DNA from: Hydrogenophaga borbori
GTDB lineage: Bacteria > Pseudomonadota > Gammaproteobacteria > Burkholderiales > Burkholderiaceae_C
Assembly (NCBI RefSeq): GCF_003417535.1
Contig: NZ_QVLS01000002.1
Location: forward strand, 372,001-436,000
Reading direction: 5' to 3'
Length of the DNA: 64,000 nucleotides
The translations under genes and the position numbers were made by a program. Of this stretch, positions 24,933 through 35,748 are shown piece by piece (position 1 is the stretch's first letter; each line of letters begins with the position of its first letter). The notes below the pieces were generated by a model. That model ran no database searches. It had not been told where the DNA came from and was given only the letters and a program-made list of their open reading frames with translations.

Positions 24933-25741
24933 GCGCGGGGCGCCCCGGCGCGCCGCCGCGCGGGTCGTCGCCTCCCGGCGCCGACGGCCCGGCGGGCCGT
25001 GGCGGGCCCGCCCTGGCGTTCGACGGGGTCTCCCTCACCCTTGGCCAGACCGGGATCCTGCAAGGCGTGGACCTGCGCGTGGCCGCCGGTGGCGTGCATG
25101 CCCTGGTGGGGCCCAACGGCGGCGGCAAGAGTTCGCTGTTCAAGGCGCTCCTGGGCCAGGTCCCGCACCGCGGCCGCATCGCCCTGGAGTGGCCGGGCGA
25201 GCGGCCCGGCGTGGTGGGCTACGTGCCGCAGGCCCTGGCCTTCGACGCCGGCTTGCCGATGACGGTGCTGGACTTCATGGGGGCCATGTGCCAGCGCCGC
25301 CCGGTGCTGCTGGGCCTGTCGCGGCGCTGGCAGGCGCCGGTGGAGCAGGCCTTGCGTCGGGTGGGCATGTGGGACAAGGCGCGGCGCCGCATGGGGGCGC
25401 TGTCGGGTGGCGAGCGCCAGCGGGTGCTGCTGGCGCAGGCGCTGATCCCCGCGCCCGACCTGATCCTGCTCGACGAACCCATGTCCGCGCTCGACGAGGC
25501 CGGCATGCGCGTGTTCGAGGACCTGCTGGCGCACTGGCGCGAGCGGCGCACCACGGTGCTGTGGATCGAGCACGACCTGGACGCCGTCACGCGCCTGGCC
25601 GACCGGGTGACCGGCCTGAACCGCCAGGTGCTGTTCGACGGCGCGCCCACCGAGGCGCTGACGCCGCAGCGCGTGCTGGCGCTGTTCTCGCACCGCCCGC
25701 GGCACGAGGGCGCATCCGCCGCCGAGGAGGTGGCCGCATGA
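24929..25741 (+). CDS. metal ABC transporter ATP-binding protein
   Basis: This 270-residue ATPase has Walker A GPNGGGKSS (about 70), Q-loop YVPQALAFD, signature LSGGERQR, Walker B LILLDEP and the switch His in WIEHDLD. The GTG start overlaps the binding-protein stop by 4 bases, with AGGAGG upstream. The first 30 residues (G/A/P/R-rich, beginning M-S-A-G-R-P) precede the true ABC domain and resemble the bridging mini-ORF peptides, suggesting such a bridge was absorbed into the gene. Confidence 0.9.
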   Translation: MSAGRPGAPPRGSSPPGADGPAGRGGPALAFDGVSLTLGQTGILQGVDLRVAAGGVHALVGPNGGGKSSLFKALLGQVPHRGRIALEWPGERPGVVGYVPQALAFDAGLPMTVLDFMGAMCQRRPVLLGLSRRWQAPVEQALRRVGMWDKARRRMGALSGGERQRVLLAQALIPAPDLILLDEPMSALDEAGMRVFEDLLAHWRERRTTVLWIEHDLDAVTRLADRVTGLNRQVLFDGAPTEALTPQRVLALFSHRPRHEGASAAEEVAA

Positions 25742-26643
25742 CCGGTCTGATCGAGGCCTTGCGCCACGCCATCCAGCGCCTGGCCGAGCACGGCGCGCTG
25801 CCGAACTCGCTGAGCTATGGCTTCGTGGTCAACGCCGTGCTCGCGGGCTTGTGCATCGGCCCCGTGCTCGGTGGCCTGGGCACGCTGGTGGTGGTCAAGC
25901 GCCTGGCCTTTTTCTCCGAGGCCGTGGGCCACGCGGCGCTCACCGGCGTGGCCATCGGCATCCTGCTGGGCGAGCCCTACACCGGGCCCTACGGCAGCCT
26001 GTTCGCCTACTGCACGCTGTTCGGGCTGCTGCTGATGTACCTGCGCAACCGCACCGGCCTGTCGCCGGACACGCTGATCGGCGTCTTCCTAGCGGTCTCG
26101 CTCTCGCTGGGCGCCAGCCTGCTGCTGGTGCTGTCGGGCCGCGTGAACATCCACATCCTGGAGAACGTGCTGTTCGGCTCGGTGCTCACGGTGGACACCA
26201 GCGACCTGCTGGTGCTGCTGGTGGTGGCCACGCTGGTGGTGGCGCTCACGCTGCCGCTCTACAACCACTTCATGCTGGCCAGCTTCAACCCGCAACTGGC
26301 CAGCGTGCGCGGCGTGCGCGTGAAGCTGCTCGACTACCTGTTCGTGGTGCTGGTCACCCTGGTCACCGTGGCCTCGGTCAAGGTCATCGGTGCCATCCTG
26401 GTGGGCGCGCTGCTGATCATTCCGGCCGCGGCCGCGCGCCTGCTGAGCCTGTCGCTGCGCGGCTTCTTCTGGCTCAGCGTGCTCATGGCCACCCTCAGCA
26501 CGCAGGTCGGCATCCTGGTGCCGATCGAACTCGAGCTGCCGGTGCCTTCGGGCGCGGCCATCATCCTCACCGCTGGCGCGCTGTTCGGGCTCGCCGCCAT
26601 CGTTCGCGGCTTCACGCCCGCCCTCAAAGGACACGCCGGATGA
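25738..26643 (+). CDS. metal ABC transporter permease (ABC-3 family)
   Basis: This 301-residue inner-membrane protein has about eight or nine hydrophobic segments and the ABC-3 hallmarks: GLGTLVVVKRLAFFSEAVGHAALTGVAIG near residue 42 and VASVKVIGAILVGALLIIPAAAARLLS near residue 210. It forms the channel for the metal captured by the binding protein at 23997. It overlaps the ATPase gene and the next gene by 4 bases each (ATGA), so the transporter genes are tightly coupled. Confidence 0.9.
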   Translation: MTGLIEALRHAIQRLAEHGALPNSLSYGFVVNAVLAGLCIGPVLGGLGTLVVVKRLAFFSEAVGHAALTGVAIGILLGEPYTGPYGSLFAYCTLFGLLLMYLRNRTGLSPDTLIGVFLAVSLSLGASLLLVLSGRVNIHILENVLFGSVLTVDTSDLLVLLVVATLVVALTLPLYNHFMLASFNPQLASVRGVRVKLLDYLFVVLVTLVTVASVKVIGAILVGALLIIPAAAARLLSLSLRGFFWLSVLMATLSTQVGILVPIELELPVPSGAAIILTAGALFGLAAIVRGFTPALKGHAG

Positions 26644-27581
26644 ACCCACGCTCCGTTTCCCGCCGCCTGGGCGGCGCCTGTCTGGCGGCGCTGCTGATCG
26701 CCACCGCGCCGCTGGCGGCGCACGCTCAGACCGCCGCCCCCGCCGCTCCGTCTGCCGCGACCCCTGCCGCGCCCGCGCGCCTGCTGGTGGCGCACCCGGT
26801 GGTGGCCTCGCTCACACAAGCGGTGGTGCAGGGCACCGGCATCGCGGTGCTGCGGCCCGTGCCCGAGACACTGCCGGCGAACCGCCAGCTCGCCTTCTTC
26901 GGCAGCCGCGGCGCGGCCGGCCTGGCCCAGGCCGCGCGCCAGGCCGACGCGGTGATCGCGCTGCGCTCCATCTGGCCCGACGACCCGCTGTTTCCGCTGG
27001 CGCGGCGCCAGAACATCCGCCTGATCGAGATCGACGCCGCGCGCCCGCTCGACGCCTCGCTGCCCGGCATCGCGCTGCGCGAGGGCGCGGACCCGGCAGC
27101 CGCGCTGCCCTGGCTCGACGCCGTGAACCTGGGCCGCATGGCCGACGTGATCGCGGCCGACGTGTCGCGCCTGGTGCCGCACGCCAGGCCGCGCCTGCAG
27201 GACAACGCGGCCGCGCTGCGCCAGCGCCTGCTGGCCGTCACCGCGCGGAGCGAGGCCCGCCTGGCGCGCGCGGCCAATCTCTCGGTGTTCAGCCTGTCCG
27301 ACCGGCTGGACTACCTGGTGAGCGGATTCAACCTGGACCTGGTGGGTACCGATTCGCGTGAGGACGATGCGGCCTGGACACCCGAAGCCCTGGCGGCGCT
27401 GACACAGCGCCTGCGCGACGGCTCGGTGGCCGCCGCGCTGCACCACCGCGAGCCGCCGATCGCCGTGGCGCAGGCCGTGCAAGCCGCCGGCGCGCGGCTG
27501 ATCGTGCTGCAGACCGAGGGCCGCGACCCGCTGGCCGATCTGCAGGCCAACGCCGAGCGCCTGGGCGCGCTGGCGCCGTGA
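26640..27581 (+). CDS. second, degenerate ZnuA-like substrate-binding protein
   Basis: This 313-residue secreted protein has a signal ending near A-H-A-Q (about 30) and an Ala/Pro linker, then a fold resembling cluster A-I binding proteins. The N-terminal strand LLVAHPVVASLTQAVVQGTGI and the A-R-Q-A-D-A-V-I-A-L segment correspond to family positions. The usual metal ligands are largely missing: there is no G-F-D-P-H loop, and the matching stretch reads PVPETLPANRQLAFFG. It may bind a metal complex, act as a partner of the first binding protein, or be a chaperone. It closes the operon, 4 bp from the convergent response-regulator stop. Confidence 0.65.
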   Translation: MNPRSVSRRLGGACLAALLIATAPLAAHAQTAAPAAPSAATPAAPARLLVAHPVVASLTQAVVQGTGIAVLRPVPETLPANRQLAFFGSRGAAGLAQAARQADAVIALRSIWPDDPLFPLARRQNIRLIEIDAARPLDASLPGIALREGADPAAALPWLDAVNLGRMADVIAADVSRLVPHARPRLQDNAAALRQRLLAVTARSEARLARAANLSVFSLSDRLDYLVSGFNLDLVGTDSREDDAAWTPEALAALTQRLRDGSVAAALHHREPPIAVAQAVQAAGARLIVLQTEGRDPLADLQANAERLGALAP

Positions 27582-27585
27582 GCCC

Positions 27586-28275
27586 TCAGGGCTCGTACTT
27601 GTAGCCCAGGCCGTACACCGAGTGGATGAGATCGCGGCCCGGCGCGGCGTCCTCGATCTTGCGCCGCAGCTTCTTGATGTGGCTGTCCACCGTGCGGTCG
27701 GAGACGATGCGCTCGTCGCGGTACATCGCGTCCATCAGCTGCTCGCGCGAAAAGATGCGGCCCGGCCGCGCGCTCAGCACCTTGAGCAGCTGGAACTCCA
27801 CCACGGTCAGGCCCAGGTCATGGCCGTCGAGTGTGGCGCGCCAGGCGGCTTCGTCCAGTCGCAGGCCGCCCGGTGCGCTGGCGGGCGCGTGCCTGCCCCG
27901 GCGCAGCACCGCCTTCACGCGCGCCACCACCTCGCGCGGGCTAAAGGGCTTGCAGATGTAGTCATCGGCGCCCAGCTCCAGGCCCAGCAGGCGGTCGATT
28001 TCCTCCACGCGCGCCGTGACCATGACGATGGCCGGCGCCGGCCGGCCGGGCTGGCCGCTGCGCAGGGCCTTGCACACGTCCAGCCCGCTCTTGCCGGGCA
28101 GCATCAGGTCCAGCAGCACCAGGTCCACGGGGTGCTCGGCCAGCCAGCCCTCCACCTCGTCGCCGCGCGTGAGGTGGTGCGTCTCGAAGCCCGACTGCGC
28201 GAGGTAGTCGAGCAGCACGCCCGCGATCTTGTTCTCGTCCTCGACGATGAGGATGCGGCCCGCCGGTTCAACCAT
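27586..28275 (-). CDS. baeR: OmpR-family response regulator, BaeR-like
   Basis: This 229-residue regulator has a receiver domain (acidic pair E-D at 13-14, phospho-acceptor Asp in LVLLDLMLPG near 56, Lys in YICKPFSPRE) and a C-terminal winged helix with SDRTVDSHIKKLRRKIE and GLGYKYEP. It resembles BaeR in the N-terminal ILIVEDENKIAGVLLDYL segment. It overlaps the kinase gene by 8 bases. Its likely targets are the divergent macAB-NodT genes; this is inference. Neighbouring metal genes are a second possibility. Confidence 0.75.
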   Translation of the reverse strand: MVEPAGRILIVEDENKIAGVLLDYLAQSGFETHHLTRGDEVEGWLAEHPVDLVLLDLMLPGKSGLDVCKALRSGQPGRPAPAIVMVTARVEEIDRLLGLELGADDYICKPFSPREVVARVKAVLRRGRHAPASAPGGLRLDEAAWRATLDGHDLGLTVVEFQLLKVLSARPGRIFSREQLMDAMYRDERIVSDRTVDSHIKKLRRKIEDAAPGRDLIHSVYGLGYKYEP

Positions 28276-29794
28276 GCGCGACCTCCGTGTGCAGCGGCAG
28301 CCAGATGTCCCAGCGCAGGCCGCCCAGCGCGCTCGCCGCGGCGATCATGCGGCCGCCATGGCCTTCGATGATGGCGCGCGCGATGGCCAGGCCCAGGCCC
28401 GAGCCGCCGCTGGCGCTGGCACGCGATTCGTCCACGCGGTAGAGCCGGTCCGTCAGGCGTGGCAGGGCCTCGGCTGGCACGCCGGGCGCGGAGTCTTCCC
28501 AGCTCAGGCGCGCTTCCTGGCCCTCGCGCGTCAGGCACACGCGCAGCGTGGCCGGGTCCTTGGTGTAGCGCCGCGTGTTCTGCAGCAGGTTGGCCAGCAC
28601 TTGGTCGAGCCGGTCGCCATCGGCGCGCACGCGCAGGCCGGCGGGCAGGTCGGTGTGCAGCTGCAGGCGCGGGCCCGGCCGCGCGGTGGCGTCGTGCAGG
28701 TAGTCGGCCACGAAGGGGCCCAGGTCCAGCGGCGCGAAGCGGTAGTCCAGCGCGCCCAGGTCGGACAGGGAGAGCAGGCGCAGGTCATCCACCAGGCGCG
28801 TGAGGCGGTTCACTTCCTGCGCAAGCGAGTCGAGGTTGGCTGCGTCGGGCCGGCGGATGCCGTCCTGCAGCGCTTCGATCTCGGCGCGCAGCGTGGCCAG
28901 TGGCGTGCGCAGCTCGTGGGCGATGTCGGCGATCCACTGCTGGCGCGCCTGGCGCGCGGCCTGCAGCGACTCGGCCATGCGGTTGAAGCCGTCGGCGAGC
29001 TGGGCCAGCTCGTCGTGGCCCTGGGCGTTCAGGCGCACCCCGTAGTCGCCCTGCGCGATGGCGGTGGTGCCAGCGCCCAGGGCGCGCAGGCGGCGCGACA
29101 GCCACTGCGCGATCAGCGCCGCGTTCAGCAGCACGGCCGCGAACAGGCCGAGCGCGATGGCCGCGTAGGTGCGCGCCTGCTGCGCCTGGAATACGCGCTC
29201 CAGCGAAGCCACCATCTGCAGGCGCGGCACATAGCCCAGGTAGCCGACCAGGCGCTCGTCCACCGTGATGGGCTTGAACACGGCCTGCTCGGCGCGCCAC
29301 TCGGGGCCGATGAGCACGCGGCGCTCGGCGTCCAGCAGCAGCAGGCGCGGGTCGATGGTGAGCGCGGGCGGGTTGCCGGGCGGCGGCGCGTCGGTCGGTG
29401 GGCGCGAGGCCGATGGCGCGGGTGCGTTCGCGGGCGGCGGAGCGCCGGGCGGCTGGCCCTGTTCACCCGCGCGGCGCGGCACGCGCCCGGAGCCCAGCAC
29501 CTCGCGCGAGAGTTCGAACCAGCGCTCGCGGTCGTTCACGATCCAGTCCCAGTGGCCCTGCTCGCGGTAGCCATTGGCCAGGCGCACCACCAGGGGCTGC
29601 AGACGCGTCTCGTCGGCCTTGTTCAGGTACTCGACCAGGCCCTTGTCGAAACTCCAGCTGTAGATGAGGTAAGCGGCCATCACCAGCACCACGTTGGCGC
29701 CTGCGATGGCCAGGAAGAGCTTCACGCGCAGCGAGTCGAAGCGCGAGAGCCAGGCGCGGGAGCGTGCGCGGGAAGGGGACGGGCCGGCGGACAT
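28268..29794 (-). CDS. baeS: sensor histidine kinase, BaeS-like
   Basis: This 508-residue kinase has two transmembrane helices (about 24-46 and 190-210) around a periplasmic domain with a Pro/Ala-rich insert (about 108-140). A HAMP domain, a dimerisation domain with [18 protein letters not shown] (phospho-accepting His near 297), and an ATPase domain with LLQNTRRYT (N box), the BaeS-type D-S-A-P-G-V-P (G1) and [13 protein letters not shown] (G2) follow. It should sense envelope stress or toxic compounds and phosphorylate the regulator at 27586. It is divergent from macA across a 162-bp gap, the usual layout when a two-component pair controls an efflux system. Confidence 0.75.
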   Translation of the reverse strand: MSAGPSPSRARSRAWLSRFDSLRVKLFLAIAGANVVLVMAAYLIYSWSFDKGLVEYLNKADETRLQPLVVRLANGYREQGHWDWIVNDRERWFELSREVLGSGRVPRRAGEQGQPPGAPPPANAPAPSASRPPTDAPPPGNPPALTIDPRLLLLDAERRVLIGPEWRAEQAVFKPITVDERLVGYLGYVPRLQMVASLERVFQAQQARTYAAIALGLFAAVLLNAALIAQWLSRRLRALGAGTTAIAQGDYGVRLNAQGHDELAQLADGFNRMAESLQAARQARQQWIADIAHELRTPLATLRAEIEALQDGIRRPDAANLDSLAQEVNRLTRLVDDLRLLSLSDLGALDYRFAPLDLGPFVADYLHDATARPGPRLQLHTDLPAGLRVRADGDRLDQVLANLLQNTRRYTKDPATLRVCLTREGQEARLSWEDSAPGVPAEALPRLTDRLYRVDESRASASGGSGLGLAIARAIIEGHGGRMIAAASALGGLRWDIWLPLHTEVAHG

Positions 29795-29956
29795 GGGGCG
29801 AGCCTAAACCGGAATCGCGCAAACACTGTGCAAGGCCGGCGCCTGGCCGGGTCCCTTGTGTGAACCGGTCTTCGCATGCCGTGCGTTTTCTTTCCATATT
29901 TGCCCCGCACCATGCGCCCTCAAAGAACCGCCGAACGCGGCCGCGCGTACCCGACC

Positions 29957-31497
29957 ATGAACCCGACCCAGAAGACTTCCTCTGTCCGCCGCCACCCCTG
30001 GCGCACCGCGCTCCTGATCCTGGCCGCCCTGGCCCTGCTGGGCGGTGGCGCGGCCTGGTGGTTCAAGTGGGGGCCCGGCGCCAAGACCGAGAGCACCTAC
30101 ATCACCGCCACCATCCAGCGCGGCGATATCGAGGACCAGGTGGCGGCCACGGGCTCGCTGCAGCCGCGCGACTACGTGGACGTGGGCGCCCAGGTTTCGG
30201 GCCAGTTGCGCAAGCTGCACGTGGAGGTGGGCACCGAGGTGAAGGAGGGCGACCTGCTCGCCGAGATCGACGCCGAGACCTCGCAGGCGCGGGTGGACGC
30301 CAGCCGCGCGCAGCTGCGTTCGCAGCAGGCCCAGATGGCCGAACGCGAACTCGCCCTGGTGAAGGCCGAGCGCGACCTGCAGCGCCAGAAGAACCTGATG
30401 GCCGAGGAGGCCACCACCGCCGAGACCCTGCAGAACGCCGAGACGGCGGCGCGCACCGCGCGCGCGCAGATCAACTCGCTGAAGGCGCAGATGGAGCAGG
30501 TGCAGGCCAGCATGCGCGTGGAAGAGGCCAACCTCAAATACACCAAGATCTACGCGCCCATGGCGGGCACCGTGGTCAGCATCACCGCTCGCCAGGGCCA
30601 GACGCTCAACACCAACCAGCAGGCGCCCACGCTGCTGCGCATCGCCGATCTGTCGGTGATGACGGTGCAGACCCAGGTCTCGGAGGCCGACGTGAGCAAG
30701 CTGCGCCAGGACATGCCGGTGTACTTCACCACCCTGGGTGGCCAGGGGCGGCGCTGGTACGGCGAGCTCAAGAAGATCGAGCCCACGCCCACGGTGACCA
30801 ACAACGTGGTGCTCTACAACGCCTTGTTCGAGGTGCCGAACAGCAACCGCAGCCTGATGACGCAGATGACCGCGCAGGTGTTCTTCGTGGTGGCGGAGGC
30901 GCGCGACGTGCTGATGGTGCCGATGTCGGCGCTGACGATCCAGCGCGGCGCGCCGGGGGGGCGCGAGCGCGGAGCCGGGGCCGGTGGGCAGGGCGGTGTC
31001 GCGCCTGGACGCCAGTCCGGCACCGCACCGGTCGCGCCGCAGGCGCCGAGCACCGAGCGCCCGCGCGTCGACCGCGAGGCCTTCGAGAAGATGACGCCCG
31101 AGGAGCGCGAGCGCCTGCGCGAGCGGCGCCGCCAGGCGCGCGAACAAGGGCAGGGCGGTGCCGGCGCGCCCGCAACCTCACCCTCAGCGACGCCCAACGC
31201 AAGTCCCCAGGCCGCGGCCGGCCCTGGCGCCGCGCCGCGCGCCACGCGTGGCCCCCGCCAGGCCAAGGTCAAGGTCCTGCTCGCGGACGGCACGGTCGAG
31301 GAGCGCGAGGTCACCATCGGCATCGGCAACCGCGTGCATGCCGAGGTGCTGTCGGGCCTGAAGGAGGGCGATCGGGTCATCGCCGGCACGCGCGAGGCCG
31401 AACCGCGCAACAGCAGCCCGCAGGGTTCGGCCCTGGGTCAGCGGGGGCCGGGCGGTCCGGGCGGCATGCCGGCAGCCGCACCGGCCGGAGCGCGCCG

Positions 31498-31501
<4 letters not shown>
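29957..31501 (+). CDS. macA: MacA-like periplasmic adaptor with a long low-complexity insertion
   Basis: This 514-residue adaptor has a signal anchor (about 16-35) and a lipoyl domain split around a coiled-coil hairpin (about 95-205, including [23 protein letters not shown]). The second lipoyl half is [21 protein letters not shown], and a beta-barrel follows. Residues about 333-436 are an insertion rich in Gly, Pro, Ala, Arg and Gln with a charged helix ([16 protein letters not shown]), not present in E. coli MacA (371 residues). After it comes the C-terminal domain ([15 protein letters not shown]). I chose ATG 29957; ATG 29911 or 29876 would add a few residues. macB overlaps by 4 bases. Confidence 0.82.
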
Positions 31502-33500
<1,999 letters not shown>

Positions 33501-33504
<4 letters not shown>

Positions 33505-33539
33505 ACCCCCCCCCCGCCGCGCCTGGAGCAGTGGAATGA
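33501..33539 (+). other. bridging mini-ORF (12 codons) with a C10 tract
   Basis: The ATG overlaps the macB stop (ATGA at 33501) and the TGA overlaps the next start (ATGA at 33536). The peptide is [13 protein letters not shown] run of ten C (33506-33515) lies inside; slippage there would break the bridge and could change expression of the downstream channel. Confidence 0.4.
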
Positions 33540-34939
33540 ACCGTGGTCTTGTCTTGAAGTTGTCCCTGCTGAGCAGTGCATTGGCCTTGCAGGCCTGCGC
33601 GATCACGCAGGACCCGGCGCGCGACCCTGTGGTGGACATGCCCGCGCGGTGGGACGCCCCGGCCGCTGCGGCCGGCTCGCCCGCGCTCACCACCGACTGG
33701 TGGCAGGGCTTCGGTTCGCCCGCGCTGGTGCAGCTGCTGGACGAAGCCCAGGCCGGCAGCGCCGACCTGCGCATCGCCGTGGAGCGCATGCGCCAGGCCG
33801 ACATCGCCCTGCAGCAGGCCGGCATCTCGCGCTTGCCCTCGGTGGGCGCCAGCCTGGGCACCAACGCCGGCCGCAACGACGCGCCCGACACACCGTCCAC
33901 GTCGCGCGAATCCACCAGCGCCGGCCTGGCCGTCAGCTACGAGCTGGATCTGTGGGGCCGCATCGCCGCCGGCGTGCGCGCGGGCGAGGCCTCGTTCGAG
34001 TCCAGCCAGCACGACTGGCGCGCCGTCCGCCTGGGCCTGCTCGCGGACGTGGCTGGCAATTACTTCCTCTGGCTCAGCGCCGGCGAGCGCCTGGCGATCG
34101 CGCGCCAGAACCTGGAGACCGCCGAGCGCGTGCTGCGCATCGTCGAGGCGCGTCAGCGCAACGGCGTGGCCACGGCACTGGAGGTGTCTCAGCAGCGCGC
34201 CACGGTGCTCTCGGCGCGCACCGCGCTGATCCCGCTGGAGCTGCAGCAGCGCCAGACCGCCTCGGCCCTGGCCCTGCTGCTGGGCCGCGTGCCGCAGGGC
34301 TACACGCCGGCCGGCGGCGCGTTCTCGCAGCTGCGCGTGCCCGAACTCGCCCCCGGGCTGCCCACCGCGCTGCTCACGCGGCGGCCCGACCTGGCCTCCG
34401 CCGAGTCGCAGCTGGCCGCCGCCGACGCCAACGTCGCCGCCGCGCGCGCGGCGCTGCTGCCCAGCGTATCGCTCTCGGGCTCGCTGGGCCTGGGCACCTC
34501 GGCCCTGCTGAGCCTGGCCGACCCCACGCGCAGCGTCTCGCTGGGCCTGTCGCTGGCGCAATCCATCTTCGACGGTGGCCGCCAGCGCCTGCAGGTGCGC
34601 ACCACCGAGTCACAGCGCGTGGTGCTGATCGAAAACTACGGCAAGGCCATCCGCACCGCCTTGAAGGAAGTCGACGACGGCCTGGGCAATCTCTCCCGCA
34701 GCGAGCGGCAGGAATCGCTGCAGCGCGAGCTGGTGGCGCAGGCGCAGCGTTCGCTGCAACTGGCCGAACTGCGCTACCGCGAGGGCAGCGGCGACCTGCT
34801 CTCGGTGCTGGACGCGCAGCGCACGCTGTTCTCGACGCAGGACGCGCTGGCCACGCAGAAGCTCTCGCGCTTGACGGCCGCGGTGGATCTTTACAAGGCC
34901 CTGGGCGGCGACTGGGTCGAGTCCCCGCCGCTGTCTTGA
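33536..34939 (+). CDS. NodT-family outer-membrane factor of the MacAB system
   Basis: This 467-residue TolC-like lipoprotein has lipobox L-Q-A-C (Cys at about 21) and two OEP repeats. Conserved segments include TDWWQGFGSPALVQLLDEA, SYELDLWGRIAAG, ALLTRRPDLASAESQLAAADANVAAARAALLP and QSIFDGGRQR. It would be the outer-membrane exit channel for MacAB. It is a separate gene from, and only moderately similar to, the channel at 11424. It ends the operon; the next gene has its own Fur-type promoter. Confidence 0.9.
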   Translation: MNRGLVLKLSLLSSALALQACAITQDPARDPVVDMPARWDAPAAAAGSPALTTDWWQGFGSPALVQLLDEAQAGSADLRIAVERMRQADIALQQAGISRLPSVGASLGTNAGRNDAPDTPSTSRESTSAGLAVSYELDLWGRIAAGVRAGEASFESSQHDWRAVRLGLLADVAGNYFLWLSAGERLAIARQNLETAERVLRIVEARQRNGVATALEVSQQRATVLSARTALIPLELQQRQTASALALLLGRVPQGYTPAGGAFSQLRVPELAPGLPTALLTRRPDLASAESQLAAADANVAAARAALLPSVSLSGSLGLGTSALLSLADPTRSVSLGLSLAQSIFDGGRQRLQVRTTESQRVVLIENYGKAIRTALKEVDDGLGNLSRSERQESLQRELVAQAQRSLQLAELRYREGSGDLLSVLDAQRTLFSTQDALATQKLSRLTAAVDLYKALGGDWVESPPLS

Positions 34940-35030
34940 GCCCACCCCCGCCCGCGCTTCGCGCGATCCCCTTCACGCGTGCGCCACCTGCGGCCTGGCC
35001 AAGCCGGCCCTTCGGTACCTCTTGGCTTTT

Positions 35031-35061
35031 TTTGCAAATGAGAATAGTTATAATTTGCAAA
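35031..35061 (+). promoter_or_regulatory. Fur-box-like operator inside a 9-bp inverted repeat, with TATAAT
   Basis: TTTGCAAAT (35031-35039) and ATTTGCAAA (35053-35061) are perfect inverted arms. The segment between them and its edges (AATGAGAATAGTTATAATT) resembles a Fur box. It contains a consensus TATAAT (35049-35054). The predicted transcription start falls within a few bases of the GTG at 35064. Confidence 0.7.
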
Positions 35062-35063
35062 CT

Positions 35064-35726
35064 GTGAACACCCGGTCAATCACCTCCGCACAACCCCCTT
35101 CGGCCGCCCCGGCGGCGTCCAGCCGGGCCTATTGGCTCAAGACCCTGCACCAGTGGCACTGGATCAGCTCCGCGCTGTGCCTGATCGGCATGCTGCTGTT
35201 CGCCTTCACGGGCATCACGCTCAACCACGCCGCCGATATCCCCTCGACGCCCGTGGTGCAGAACAAGGTGCTGGAGCTGCCCGAGGACCTGCGCGCCGCG
35301 CTGGCGGTGAAGGACGACGAGCCCGGCAACGCCGCGCTGCCGCCCGCCGTGCATGCCTGGCTGTCGGCGGCGCTGGACCTGAGCCTGCCCGCCAGCGAGG
35401 CCGAGTGGTCGCCCGAGGACATCTACCTCTCGCTGCCGCGACCGGGTGGCGATGCCTGGCTGCGCATCGAGCGCGAGACCGGTGGCGTGGAATACGAGCG
35501 CACCGATCGCGGCTGGATCTCTTACCTCAACGACCTGCACAAAGGCCGCCACACCGGCCTGGCCTGGAAGTGGTTCCTCGACATCTTCTCGCTGGCCTGT
35601 CTGGTGTTCGCCATCACCGGCCTGTTCATCCTCAAGTTCCACGCCGCCGCGCGGCCCACCACCTGGCCCATGGTGGGCGCGGGGCTGGTGATCCCGCTGC
35701 TGCTCGTGATCCTGTTCATCCATTGA
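35064..35726 (+). CDS. PepSY-associated TM-helix membrane protein (putative reductase subunit)
   Basis: This 220-residue inner-membrane protein has a helix near residues 30-50 that starts LHQWHWISSALCLIGM and contains T-L-N-H. A second part has HKGRHTGLAWKWFLDIFSLACLVFAITGLF, and a final helix ends the protein. Paired His residues at the helix ends could bind heme, as in PepSY-type siderophore or metal reductases. The GTG at 35064 has no Shine-Dalgarno and lies just after the predicted transcription start, so the mRNA may be nearly leaderless; the upstream TTG at 35022 would sit before the promoter. It is the first gene of the five-gene Fur-type operon. Confidence 0.8.
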   Translation: MNTRSITSAQPPSAAPAASSRAYWLKTLHQWHWISSALCLIGMLLFAFTGITLNHAADIPSTPVVQNKVLELPEDLRAALAVKDDEPGNAALPPAVHAWLSAALDLSLPASEAEWSPEDIYLSLPRPGGDAWLRIERETGGVEYERTDRGWISYLNDLHKGRHTGLAWKWFLDIFSLACLVFAITGLFILKFHAAARPTTWPMVGAGLVIPLLLVILFIH

Positions 35727-35748
35727 CCCTCGAAGGAGCCGTTTTCCC

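Noticed and set aside
29764..31497. Reading the macB frame far upstream as one giant protein
   Set aside because: The upstream part is a frame shadow of macA. The ATGA overlap at 31498 is the natural macB start.
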